The notes under the pieces were generated by a model that saw only the letters and a program-made list of their open reading frames with translations, was not told where the DNA came from and made no database searches. Of a stretch of DNA of 8,123 nt, positions 1 through 7,600 are shown in pieces. A program made the translations under genes and the position numbers. Numbering within the stretch: position 1 is the first letter of the stretch; each line of letters opens with the position of its first letter. The stretch comes from Candidatus Heimdallarchaeota archaeon (GTDB taxonomy: Archaea; Asgardarchaeota; Heimdallarchaeia; Heimdallarchaeales; Heimdallarchaeaceae), in assembly GCA_016839875.1 (NCBI GenBank), contig JAEOTK010000397.1, positions 1 through 8,123 on the forward strand, written 5' to 3'.

Positions 1-1
1 C

Positions 2-553
2 AAGGTTTTTGAGATAATTCTACATTCATTAGTAGCAGATAATTTCGACAAGAAACTAATACGAGAATTAGTTCAAACCTATCTTAAAAAAAATGATATG
101 AACTGCGCACGAGTTACACTTTTACTTAAGAAATTAGAAGAAAAAGCTGTTCCTATCTTGATAGACGAATTAGATAACCCTGATCTGAATATTAGGAGAT
201 TTGCAGCTGATATCTTAGGAGAGATAACTCTTGCTAGTTCAAAGGATATTTCTACAATTATTAAAGCAAAAAAAGCTACAACGAAACTTCTAGATATGTT
301 ACAAGATTCATCGGTCAAAGTTAGAAGAGGAGCCGCTTATGCTATCAGATCTATTAAAGACAATAGTATAGTTGATGAGATGATAAGGAGCTTGGGTGAT
401 GAAGATTTGTACGTTAGAAGAAACATGATTACTGGATTAGGGAATATCAAGGCAACTAAAGCGATAAAACCACTTGAAAAAATGAAAAAGAAAATAGACA
501 ACGGAATAACCAAGGAATTAATCGAAAAAGCTTTAAACAACATCCATAGATAG
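2..553 (+). CDS. HEAT-repeat protein, C-terminal part (5' end outside window)
   Basis: This is the C-terminal part of an alpha-helical solenoid protein. The frame is open from base 2 with no stop, and the roughly 32 residues before the first internal ATG (base 98) look like normal helical coding sequence, so the true start is probably off the left edge. About 183 residues are visible. Three or more HEAT/PBS-lyase-type repeats of about 30 residues can be seen, each with a 'D-x-x-(V/I)RR' turn: DLNIRRFAADIL, SSVKVRRGAAYAI and DLYVRRNMITGL. The last helix ends in ALNNIHR before a TAG stop. HEAT repeats generally bind protein partners, or in some families lyse or bind bilins; no catalytic residues are visible, so a scaffold role is inferred. 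It converges on the next gene, with about 60 bp between the stops. Confidence 0.85.
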   Translation, partial: KVFEIILHSLVADNFDKKLIRELVQTYLKKNDMNCARVTLLLKKLEEKAVPILIDELDNPDLNIRRFAADILGEITLASSKDISTIIKAKKATTKLLDMLQDSSVKVRRGAAYAIRSIKDNSIVDEMIRSLGDEDLYVRRNMITGLGNIKATKAIKPLEKMKKKIDNGITKELIEKALNNIHR

Positions 554-560
554 AAATAGA

Positions 561-598
561 TTCTTCTTTTATTTTCTTTTTTCTTTACTATTTTTCCC
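561..598 (+). terminator. T-rich intrinsic-type archaeal terminator after the HEAT gene
   Basis: A nearly pure pyrimidine tract with several T4-T6 runs starts 8 bases after the HEAT gene stop. Archaeal RNA polymerase commonly terminates at oligo-T without a hairpin, and no stem-loop precedes this one. The role is inferred from position and composition only. Confidence 0.45.
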
Positions 599-614
599 TA
601 TTGTTTCGAATGAA

Positions 615-1163
615 TTATATTGATATTTTAGATTGATGATTTGATTTTTCGATTAATCTATCAATATAAGATCGAAGCTCAAGTAAATCATCGAGTTTCT
701 GTTGTTTCTCCTTCTCGTCATAAAATAGATGAGGAATCAAATCTAGCTTTTCTAGTGCTTCTTCTGTAAGAGTTAATCTTCCCATCGCTTCAAGAAGCTT
801 ATTAGTCTGACGTTCTGCTTCATTCTCTGATATTGAATTCCAGAGTCGTTCTTTCCAATCAATCAGTCCTTGTTTAAGGAGTATAGCTTCTGCTATTGAG
901 TAGTTCTTACTTTTGAATTCGATAGTTGAAGTAAGGTTGGATTTCTGTATTTCTAGCTTGATAGTAGTATATCTCGAAATAAGATCTTTACTTGATTGTA
1001 TCAACCCTTTAACATACTCATCTTGTTTCTCAATAGAATCATCATTCTTCTTAGCTTTCGATGAATACTTCTTTAACAGTTCAATATTTTTCAAAAATTT
1101 CTTATTAATTAATTTTAATTCTTCCATTGCTTCTGCAACAGTCATTTCATTTGTCTCTGTCAT
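615..1163 (-). CDS. DIP1984/septicolysin-like coiled-coil protein, function unknown
   Basis: A 182-aa, highly charged, mostly alpha-helical protein without signal peptide or membrane segment, so probably cytosolic. The arrangement resembles what I recall of the DIP1984-like family (historically called septicolysin): an early T-V-A-E-A motif (residues 8-12), a long helix, a middle block LISRYTTIKLEIQKSNLTST (61-80), then S-I-A-E-A-I-L-L-K (89-97). The usual family length is about 150-160 aa; here a charged tail follows from about 115 onward. No enzyme motif is seen, and the biochemical role of the family is not established. The start is the ATG at 1163, with GAGG two bases upstream; an in-frame ATG at 1145 (MTVAEA) is the alternative and would match the family N-terminus better. 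It lies on the same strand as the ATPase but 388 bp from it, so an operon is unlikely. That it is a gene is secure; the family assignment is moderate. Confidence 0.8.
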   Translation of the reverse strand: MTETNEMTVAEAMEELKLINKKFLKNIELLKKYSSKAKKNDDSIEKQDEYVKGLIQSSKDLISRYTTIKLEIQKSNLTSTIEFKSKNYSIAEAILLKQGLIDWKERLWNSISENEAERQTNKLLEAMGRLTLTEEALEKLDLIPHLFYDEKEKQQKLDDLLELRSYIDRLIEKSNHQSKISI

Positions 1164-1180
1164 ACCCTCACATCCAATAG

Positions 1181-1429
1181 TGGTAGCTCAGGACAATCAC
1201 CAGACACCCTGAAAGGAGCTAACAACATCTCCAATGGTCCCAAAAGGGGTAAGTCTGGAATTGTGTAAGTCTTGAGAACTGAGTCTTGAGCATCTGATTC
1301 CTAAACTTTAATCTCTGAAGCTTGAGCCTTAAGTGTGTGAACGCGCTGTTCAGGTTTTATCGTGCATCACATCGATCAGGTTTGTTGGACGTTGCAAGGA
1401 TTTATCAAATTCGATTGTCTAAGCTACCA
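1181..1429. repeat. 249-bp segment bounded by near-perfect 17-18-bp inverted repeats
   Basis: The left end (1181-1198) and the reverse complement of the right end (1413-1429) match except for one substitution and one extra G: TGGTAGCT, C/T, AG, (G), ACAATC. Read as minus-strand RNA, the substitution becomes a G-U pair. The flanks share AATAG (1176-1180 and 1432-1436), the right copy being 2 bases away from the repeat, so a target duplication is only hinted at. It could be the closing helix of a structured RNA or the ends of a small non-autonomous transposable element. A chance match of this quality somewhere in 8 kb is not excluded. Confidence 0.35.
1184..1264 (-). promoter_or_regulatory. Possible structured 5' leader of the coiled-coil gene
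   Basis: Several perfect stems nest here. Stem A pairs ACAAT (1193-1197) with ATTGT (1260-1264), continued by CCAGAC (1200-1205) with GTCTGG (1253-1258). Inside it lie GGAG/CTCC (1215-1218/1229-1232) and CCC-AAAA-GGG (1239-1248). Stem B pairs TAGC+TCAGG (1184-1192) with CCTGA (1208-1212) and GCTA (1218-1221), with a 5-nt bulge. The loop of stem B contains the left strand of stem A, so both could form as a pseudoknot, while B excludes the GGAG/CTCC hairpin. The strand is inferred from the adjacent gene start at 1163; some G-U pairs would fit the plus strand instead. Confidence 0.3.
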
Positions 1430-1551
1430 GTAATAGAACGAAAGTTGAGTATTAATACCCATCAAAATTTTAAAACCAGAAAGCAACTCTTGGTCATGAA
1501 AAGAAGAATGCAGAACAGCAAATATCAAATCGTGAGCATTCTCTTGGTTTC

Positions 1552-4350
1552 TTAACAAGCTTCTAAATCATATTCTAGAATTTCAGGGAAAGGATAGAAT
1601 TTTCGAATAAAATATTTTCTGATTTCTTCAGCAATTAATATAGGTAATGCAGCTAGCATTATTATTCCCCAGTGAGTAGGAGTAAGTGGTATTGTATTTA
1701 TGAAAGGGTTCATGAAGGGAATGTAAATTGCCGATAACAGGAGTATCAAACCAACGAAAACTGCTCCAAAGAGAGATCTATTTCTAAGAATTCTTCTCGA
1801 AAAAACTGATTTACTTATGCTTGTTGAGAGAGAATTAAATAACTGAAATACAACTAAGGCAGCGAAAATCATAGTTTGCCCCAATTGAACAGTATGTTCA
1901 TTTACATTTCTTCCAAAATCAATAGCCCAATAAAAAATAATCATTGAACCAATTGCGTAAAGAATCCCAGTAAAGAGTATTTTGAACAGCATATTTTTAT
2001 CAATTATATGCTCATTAGGATCCCGTGGAGGGCGTCGCATAACGTTTTCTTCTGGAGCACTAATACCAAGAGCTAATGCAGGGAAAGCATCAGTAACAAT
2101 ATTGATGAAAAGAAGCTGAATAGCTAGTATAGGAAGTACAATTGAATCTAGCACAATAGCACTAAGAACCAGACCAAAAAGAACAGTTAATATCTCTCCA
2201 GCATTGGCAGAGAGGAGATAAGAAATGAATTTTTTCATATTATCATATATTATTCTACCCTCTGAAATGGCATCAATAATAGTTGCAAAGTTATCATCAA
2301 CTAGAATCATGTCACTAGCTTCCTTTGCTACATCAACTCCTGTTTTACCCATGGAAACACCTACATCAGCCAATTTTAGAGCAGGTGAATCGTTGACTCC
2401 ATCACCAGTCATTATCACCACCTCTCCTTTCTTTCTCAATGAATTAACTATTCTTAGTTTATGACTGGGGTTTACCCTAGCAAAGATTTCTGTTTCATAA
2501 ACAGCTTCATCCAATTCCTCATCATTCATTTCATCCAATTCTTTGCCTGATATTGTTTCCATTCCTGCACATAAAGTAATAGAACGTCCGATTGCTTTAG
2601 CTGTCTCCATATGATCTCCAGTAATCATTATAACATTTATTCCAGCTTGTCTAGCTTTATCAATTGAAGGACGTGATTGATCTCTTGGTGGATCAATCAT
2701 TGCAGCAAAACCAACAAAAGTAAGGTTTGTTTCAGCTTTTTCACTATATCCGGATAGAACTAGTTTTGCTGATTCTTCTCCTTCAAGATTTCTATAAGCT
2801 ACACCCAAGATTCTATAAGCGTAATTTGCAGAATATGAATTGTTTATTTCGATTATCTTCTTCTTATCTATTTCAGTTAATTCAGATATTCCAGCTTTAG
2901 TATATTTAGTAGTACATATATCAAGAAGGATATCAACTGCTCCTTTTGTCATAAGCTGATGTTGATTGCTAATATTATTATGAACAATAACACTCATTCT
3001 TTTTCTTTCACTATCAAAGGGAAAGAGATACTCTCTTTTCCATTGCTTGGTAATATCGTTTCTATAATCACTTTTCTCTGCTAAAATGAGAAGAGCAACC
3101 TCTGTAGGATCACCAAATATGTCATAATCTGAAGCTTCATCATTCACCTTAATAGAAGCTTCATTCGCTAGAGTACAAATTTCTAAAGTTTTCATTAAAG
3201 TGGGGTCATCTGAAGCATTTTTTATAGAAACTGAATCTTGGCAGATAATATCTCCATTATTAAGATATCCAGTTCCACTAACATCATAAGTATGGTCTAG
3301 TGTCCATACTGTTTTAACAGTCATCTCATTTTTTGTTAAGGTACCAGTTTTATCAGTGCAGATAACAGTAGAAGATCCCAAAACTTCAACAGCAGGTAAA
3401 TTTCTGATTAGAGCTCGTTTCTTAGCCATTCTTGTTATTCCGATGGCTAAAGTTAGAGTTAATACTACAGGTAATCCTTCCGGAACAGCAGCCACAGCTA
3501 GTCCTATTGCAAAGATAATTACTTCTGTAAAAGATGTATCTTTCATAACAAAAAGACCTATCACTAGAATTATTACAGATAAGATAACTATACCAATGGT
3601 AAGCTGTTTAGCTAATTTAGCTAATTTCTTTTGCAAAGGAGTTTTTTCGGTTTCTATCTCCATCAATGAAGAAGCGATTTTCCCTAATTCTGTATCCAAA
3701 CCAGTACCAACCACAATACCTATTCCGGATCCACTTACTACTGATGTGCCTTTATAGAGCATATTTTTTCTATCTGCAATTTGTGTTTTTATGGGAAGGA
3801 TGTGGGTTTGCTTTTTAATAGGGAGGGATTCTCCAGTAAGAATTGCTTCAATAGTTCTGAGTTCAAAGCTCTCTATTAATCGTATATCAGCAGCAATACT
3901 ACTACCAGCATCTAAAACAACTATATCTCCCTGAACTATGTTTTCAGCATTGATTAAGGTTTTACTTCTATCTCTAACTACCACATCCTCGCTTATGGAA
4001 AATGTTTTCAGAGCTTTTATCGCTTTTTCAGCAGAGAACTCTTGATAAAAACCTAATCCTGCATTTATTATAACAACTGTAAAAATAGCTATAACATCAA
4101 TTATAGATTCTCGGTTTTTCTCAACAATACCTATGATACCGGTGATAAATCCTGAGAATAGCAAAATAATGACTAGTAAATCGGAAAATTGGCTTAAGAG
4201 GATTTTCCAAGGACTAATTGATCTGCCTGAAGGGATTGTATTTGTTCCATAAATATCAAGTCGTCTTTCTGCTTCTTCAGAACTTAAACCTTCAAACTGT
4301 GAATCTAGTTCCTTATAGATTTCATCAATAGAAAGAGAATGTGCTTCCAT
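1552..4350 (-). CDS. P2-type (SERCA/PMR1-like) Ca2+-transporting P-type ATPase
   Basis: An integral membrane pump that uses ATP to move cations, most likely Ca2+, out of the cytosol. Numbered from the preferred ATG (932 aa, normal for the family): N-terminal cation-ATPase domain (1-65); actuator TGES (172-175); M4 PEGLP (290-294); phosphorylated Asp333 in DKTGT; nucleotide-binding KGA (469-471); DPPR (553-556); TGDH (577-580); hinge TGDGVND (648-654); C-terminal membrane helices to the end. Ion-site residues match SERCA at M4 Glu291, M5 Asn716 and Glu719, and M6 Asn750, Thr753 and Asp754. The M8 glutamate of SERCA site I is replaced by Gln836, as in many prokaryotic and PMR1-type pumps, so one or two ions per cycle remain possible. 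A TTG start at 4359 gives three more residues, but TTGAGG there reads better as a Shine-Dalgarno for the ATG at 4350. All catalytic residues are intact. Confidence 0.96.
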   Translation of the reverse strand: MEAHSLSIDEIYKELDSQFEGLSSEEAERRLDIYGTNTIPSGRSISPWKILLSQFSDLLVIILLFSGFITGIIGIVEKNRESIIDVIAIFTVVIINAGLGFYQEFSAEKAIKALKTFSISEDVVVRDRSKTLINAENIVQGDIVVLDAGSSIAADIRLIESFELRTIEAILTGESLPIKKQTHILPIKTQIADRKNMLYKGTSVVSGSGIGIVVGTGLDTELGKIASSLMEIETEKTPLQKKLAKLAKQLTIGIVILSVIILVIGLFVMKDTSFTEVIIFAIGLAVAAVPEGLPVVLTLTLAIGITRMAKKRALIRNLPAVEVLGSSTVICTDKTGTLTKNEMTVKTVWTLDHTYDVSGTGYLNNGDIICQDSVSIKNASDDPTLMKTLEICTLANEASIKVNDEASDYDIFGDPTEVALLILAEKSDYRNDITKQWKREYLFPFDSERKRMSVIVHNNISNQHQLMTKGAVDILLDICTTKYTKAGISELTEIDKKKIIEINNSYSANYAYRILGVAYRNLEGEESAKLVLSGYSEKAETNLTFVGFAAMIDPPRDQSRPSIDKARQAGINVIMITGDHMETAKAIGRSITLCAGMETISGKELDEMNDEELDEAVYETEIFARVNPSHKLRIVNSLRKKGEVVIMTGDGVNDSPALKLADVGVSMGKTGVDVAKEASDMILVDDNFATIIDAISEGRIIYDNMKKFISYLLSANAGEILTVLFGLVLSAIVLDSIVLPILAIQLLFINIVTDAFPALALGISAPEENVMRRPPRDPNEHIIDKNMLFKILFTGILYAIGSMIIFYWAIDFGRNVNEHTVQLGQTMIFAALVVFQLFNSLSTSISKSVFSRRILRNRSLFGAVFVGLILLLSAIYIPFMNPFINTIPLTPTHWGIIMLAALPILIAEEIRKYFIRKFYPFPEILEYDLEAC

Positions 4351-4353
4351 TAA

Positions 4354-4357
4354 CCTC
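4354..4357 (-). promoter_or_regulatory. Shine-Dalgarno GAGG deciding the ATPase start
   Basis: On the minus strand GAGG lies three bases before the ATG at 4350. The longer frame would begin with the TTG overlapping this site. An ATG behind a GAGG is the more likely start, and the first conserved domain residues are all downstream of it. The spacing is short, so confidence is moderate. Confidence 0.45.
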
Positions 4358-4376
4358 AATTATTCAATCATTAGAA

Positions 4377-4384
4377 TATATTTA
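4377..4384 (-). promoter_or_regulatory. TATA-like box for the ATPase gene
   Basis: On the minus strand the purine-rich AAAGAAA precedes TAAATATA, resembling an archaeal BRE plus TATA box. It lies about 30 bp before the ATG at 4350, implying a very short leader. That conflicts somewhat with use of the GAGG; a second AT element near 4425-4430 would give a leader of about 50 nt. Confidence 0.35.
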
Positions 4385-4497
4385 TTTCTTTGTTTTTCCC
4401 TAGAAAAAGATTCAATCAATTAGTTATAATCATTCCATTTACCAAGGTAATAATAACACAAGTCAGAAGGATAAGAAAGAATAAAACAGAACTTGAG

Positions 4498-4505
4498 TAT
4501 AAAAA
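4498..4505 (+). promoter_or_regulatory. Distal TATA-like box upstream of the TPR gene
   Basis: TATAAAAA, framed by GAG and CTC, predicts a start near 4524-4528. A transcript from here would carry the upstream palindrome in a leader of about 150 nt. The evidence is sequence similarity to the archaeal TATA consensus only. Confidence 0.25.
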
Positions 4506-4533
4506 CTCTCGATTTTTGGAAATAGATGAACAA

Positions 4534-4611
4534 ACGCAAGTTTGATGCGAAATTATCTTACCACAAGAATAATTACTTTTGTGGTAAGATTCTTAATTGG
4601 AACTTTTCGCT
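4534..4611. repeat. Palindromic repeat, upstream copy
   Basis: The core stem pairs ATCTTACCACAA (4555-4566) with TTGTGGTAAGAT (4579-4590) around a 12-nt loop. An outer stem pairs GCGAAA (4547-4552) with TTTCGC (4605-4610). The 5' part ACGCAAGTTTGA (4534-4545) matches the downstream copy at 10 of 12 positions, and the distance to the core stem is identical. It lies between divergent promoters, about 64 bp before the TPR start, where no + strand transcript needs terminating. Confidence 0.8.
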
Positions 4612-4645
4612 CCTTTTGAGGAGATTTGGAAATCACACAATATAC

Positions 4646-4653
4646 TTAAAAAT
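4646..4653 (+). promoter_or_regulatory. Proximal TATA-like box for the TPR gene
   Basis: TTAAAAAT is centred about 26 bp before the ATG at 4675, the spacing expected for a leaderless archaeal transcript. No Shine-Dalgarno precedes that ATG, which supports the leaderless reading. With this promoter the upstream palindrome would lie outside the mRNA and act, if at all, as DNA. Confidence 0.4.
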
Positions 4654-4674
4654 AATTGTTAAATTATACTTACG

Positions 4675-7600
4675 ATGTACATTGAATTTTATCTTCCAAA
4701 GCTTCTTTTAGAAATAAGTGAGAATTACGAAAACGATTCTAAGAAAGCTCAAAAGGCACTAAAAAAAGCAGAAAAATCAAATAATAAAGCAGAAATAATA
4801 GAAATCAATCTCTTCTTGTCTGTTCTAGAGATCAGTCAGAATGATTTCGCAGCAGCTATGAAATTGATTGATTCTTTAGAAGTTTTAATAGATGATACAG
4901 TTGCTAAGGAAGTAATTACTAAGAATTTCATTGTTAAAGCGATAATAGAAGCTCAGTTGCTGAACTACGAAAAAGCAATAGAATCTTTGAATCAAGCTCT
5001 TGATTTAACTACAACTTCAGGGAACAAGATACTGCAGTGGAACGTTAGAGAAAATCTTGGTGTAGTTCATGTTCTAAATGAGAATTACAATTTAGCAGAG
5101 AAAGAGCTAAAAGAAGCTCTTTCATTAGTAGAAAAAACAAAAGATGAAAAGGATATACTAAGACTAAATATTAAACTGGGAATTCTTCATTTCAACAAAA
5201 AGGAATACGTTAAAGCAAAAGAAACATTTTTGAAAAATGTAGAAAGGAGCGAGAAATTACAAGATGAAATCAGATTGATTCAAAATCTTCGCTTCCTAAG
5301 CAATACATACCTCATCAATAATGAAAATGACGAAGCTTCAAAAACCATCAATCAGGCAATGGAATTAGCTAGTAAAGAATCATCCAAAGAATATAAGATA
5401 GAAAAAGCATGGTGTTTACTTGGAACAACTGAGCTACTTCTTAATGATAACAAACTCTTGAGAGCAGAACCCAACCTTGAAGAATCAAAGAAGATTTTTT
5501 CAGAATTTCATGTTAGTAACGGTTTACTTCAAAATCTTGTTTTGTACTCTCGATTACTCATTGCAAAGAATAGAGTATTCGAAGCTGAGAAATTAGTTGA
5601 AGAAGCTTCAACAATGTCTGAAAAAACAGGTCTAAAGCTCAATCCTGCAAATCTGTATGAAGAGATAGGAACTACCTTATTCAATACTTTTGATAAAAAA
5701 CAGGGATTACAATTTCTTGAGAAAGCAGAAAAAAATCATGATAAAGAAGAAGCACCTTTGGAATATGCTAAATTTAAAGCTAGATTGGGAAAAACTTTCT
5801 TCCAAGCAGAAGACAATGAAAAAGCTATGTTAGCATATGAAGAGAGTGGTTCTATCTTTCAGAAACATGAAAATTCGGATGAAATTGTATCAGTAAACAA
5901 ACTGAAGATACAGCTGTATATTTCAAAGAGTGAAAACAAAAAAGCAGAAAAACTACTAGATGAGAACATAGCAATCCTAAGAGAAAAGAAGAATGATATT
6001 GAGTTAGCAAAAGCTTTGAGAGATTTAGCTGATCTGAAATATCTTGCAAAGGATAATGAAGAAAGCATAAGGCTACTGAAGGAATCAGTACAATTATTTG
6101 AAAAGAGTAAGACAAATCAAGAGTTATTAATCTCATATACTAAATTACTGAAGAGGCTCAGGGATGAGGGGAGAGAAGATGAAGTAGTGCAACTCCTAGA
6201 CCCAGTCATCAAAATAGCAGAAAAAACTTCAGTTACAGGGAATGAAAAGCAAATTGCTAATGTATATCAATTAAAAGGTGATCAAGTTTATTCTAGTGAG
6301 GAGTATAAACAAGCAAAGAACTATTACACAAAGAGCCGAGAAATTCTAAGACCCACGTTTGATAATCCTGCAAATGCTATTGGCTGCATGAAAATGGCAA
6401 GAGCATATTGCAAACTAGTCGATGATGAAGGAGCATATGAGTTAATCGAAGAGGCTCTTTCACTAGACGAGAATCTTGAAATAACATTGGAATTTGCAAT
6501 ATTACTTCATAATTTATCTAAATTCATGAAGAATCAAACTGGTGATCAGAAAAAATTAATTCGTGTGATTAAAGAAGGGGCAGAAATCATCGAATCAGAT
6601 GGCCAGAAGAAGAATGCAATAGATCTCTACAATATAGTGGCTAAATATAATTATGAAATAAAAGAATTCGAGAATGCTAGTCAAAATTCGACAAAAGCTT
6701 TACAGCTATCCGAGGAAGAGGGAGATTTAGAACAGAAATCCTATGCTCAATATCTATCAGGGATATCAGTGTCAAAATTGGAAAAATCTTTTTCGTCAGT
6801 ATTTGAGAATCTAGATGGTGCGCTTTCAGGATACAAGAAACTTGGAGATGAGCTAATGGTTGGTTTAACAACCTTGGCAATTGGGGAAGCTCATATACTC
6901 AACAACAATTTGGATCAAGGTATTTCTGAAGTTAATAATGCGATAGAACTATTGAAGAAAATAGACGCTAAAGGTGAATTGATTGATGCTTATGATATAC
7001 TTGTAGACAATTATTTCATTTCTGGTTCTCGAACAGAAGCATCAAACATTCTGGATAAACAAATTACAATTGCTTCAGATTTCAAGAAATATCCAAATAA
7101 AGATAGATTGAAAATTCTATATACAAAACAAACAGCCATAAACCTATCCATGAACAATTTTAATAATGCCATGGCATTAATTCAACATCAATTAAGTTCT
7201 AATATTTTTGATGATGATCAAACCCGACATAGATTGAAATGTGAGCTTGGTTCAATTTGTTACATTCTAGATATGAAAGGAGAAGCTCTAACAGCTCTCA
7301 AAGAAATCGATATGAAGAGATCAGTTGTTTCAGTCAAATATAATCCTCATGATTTCTATATGAAACTGAAACCATTATACATGCAATATTTTATGAGAAT
7401 AGGGAGATATTCAATCTGCCTTCACATGCTCGGGGATATTTATCATAAGAGAAAGAAATGGGAAGCTTCTTTTGACAATTATCTAATAGCAGTTTCAGTT
7501 GGATCGAAAGAACTGAAGAGATTACCTCCAGAATTAGCACTGGTACAACAAGGATTAATTGCTATAGCTAAAAAGAAAAGAGAAAATGCAAAAACACTAC

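Larger units (their letters stand above)
1164..1551. other. 388-bp non-coding region of raised G+C between two minus-strand genes
   Basis: G+C is about 48% at 1164-1260 and again at 1321-1380, against roughly one third in the flanking genes. It holds the 5' leader of the coiled-coil gene and the space after the ATPase stop. On the minus strand a TATA-like AT patch lies near 1301-1316; if used, it gives a leader of about 115 nt rich in possible stems. A T-rich minus-strand patch at 1464-1477 may end the ATPase transcript. A TTG-initiated + strand frame at 1322-1555 (77 codons, basic, no recognisable domain, no ribosome site) exists but is not called as a gene. No tRNA or rRNA fold was found. 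Confidence 0.5.
4351..4674. other. Divergent promoter region between ATPase and TPR genes
   Basis: About 320 bp without a convincing gene. It contains a TATA-like box for each direction, a short TTACC-AA-GGTAA inverted repeat (4439-4450), a second plus-strand TATA candidate and the upstream copy of the 78-bp palindromic repeat. A 61-codon frame (4526-4711) crosses the palindrome and overlaps the TPR start out of frame; it is not supported as a gene. Confidence 0.6.

Noticed and set aside
913..1212. Plus-strand frame opposite the coiled-coil gene
   Set aside because: Antisense shadow; the minus-strand frame has the coherent coiled-coil protein.
1182..1258. tRNA-like opening GGTAGCTCAGG on the plus strand
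   Set aside because: There is no matching D-stem at normal spacing, no GTTCRANYC T-loop and no 7-bp acceptor stem.
1322..1555. A 77-codon plus-strand frame in the gap between the coiled-coil gene and the ATPase
   Set aside because: It starts at TTG without a ribosome site, has no recognisable domain, overlaps the inverted-repeat segment and ends in the ATPase stop region; likely chance.
4439..4450. TTACC-AA-GGTAA inverted repeat in the divergent promoter region
   Set aside because: It shares the TTACC/GGTAA core with the 78-bp palindrome, but arms of 5 bp are too short to call an operator.
4526..4711. A 61-codon plus-strand frame before the TPR gene
   Set aside because: It runs through the palindromic repeat and the TPR promoter and overlaps the TPR start in another frame. 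The distal TATA spacing is the only support.
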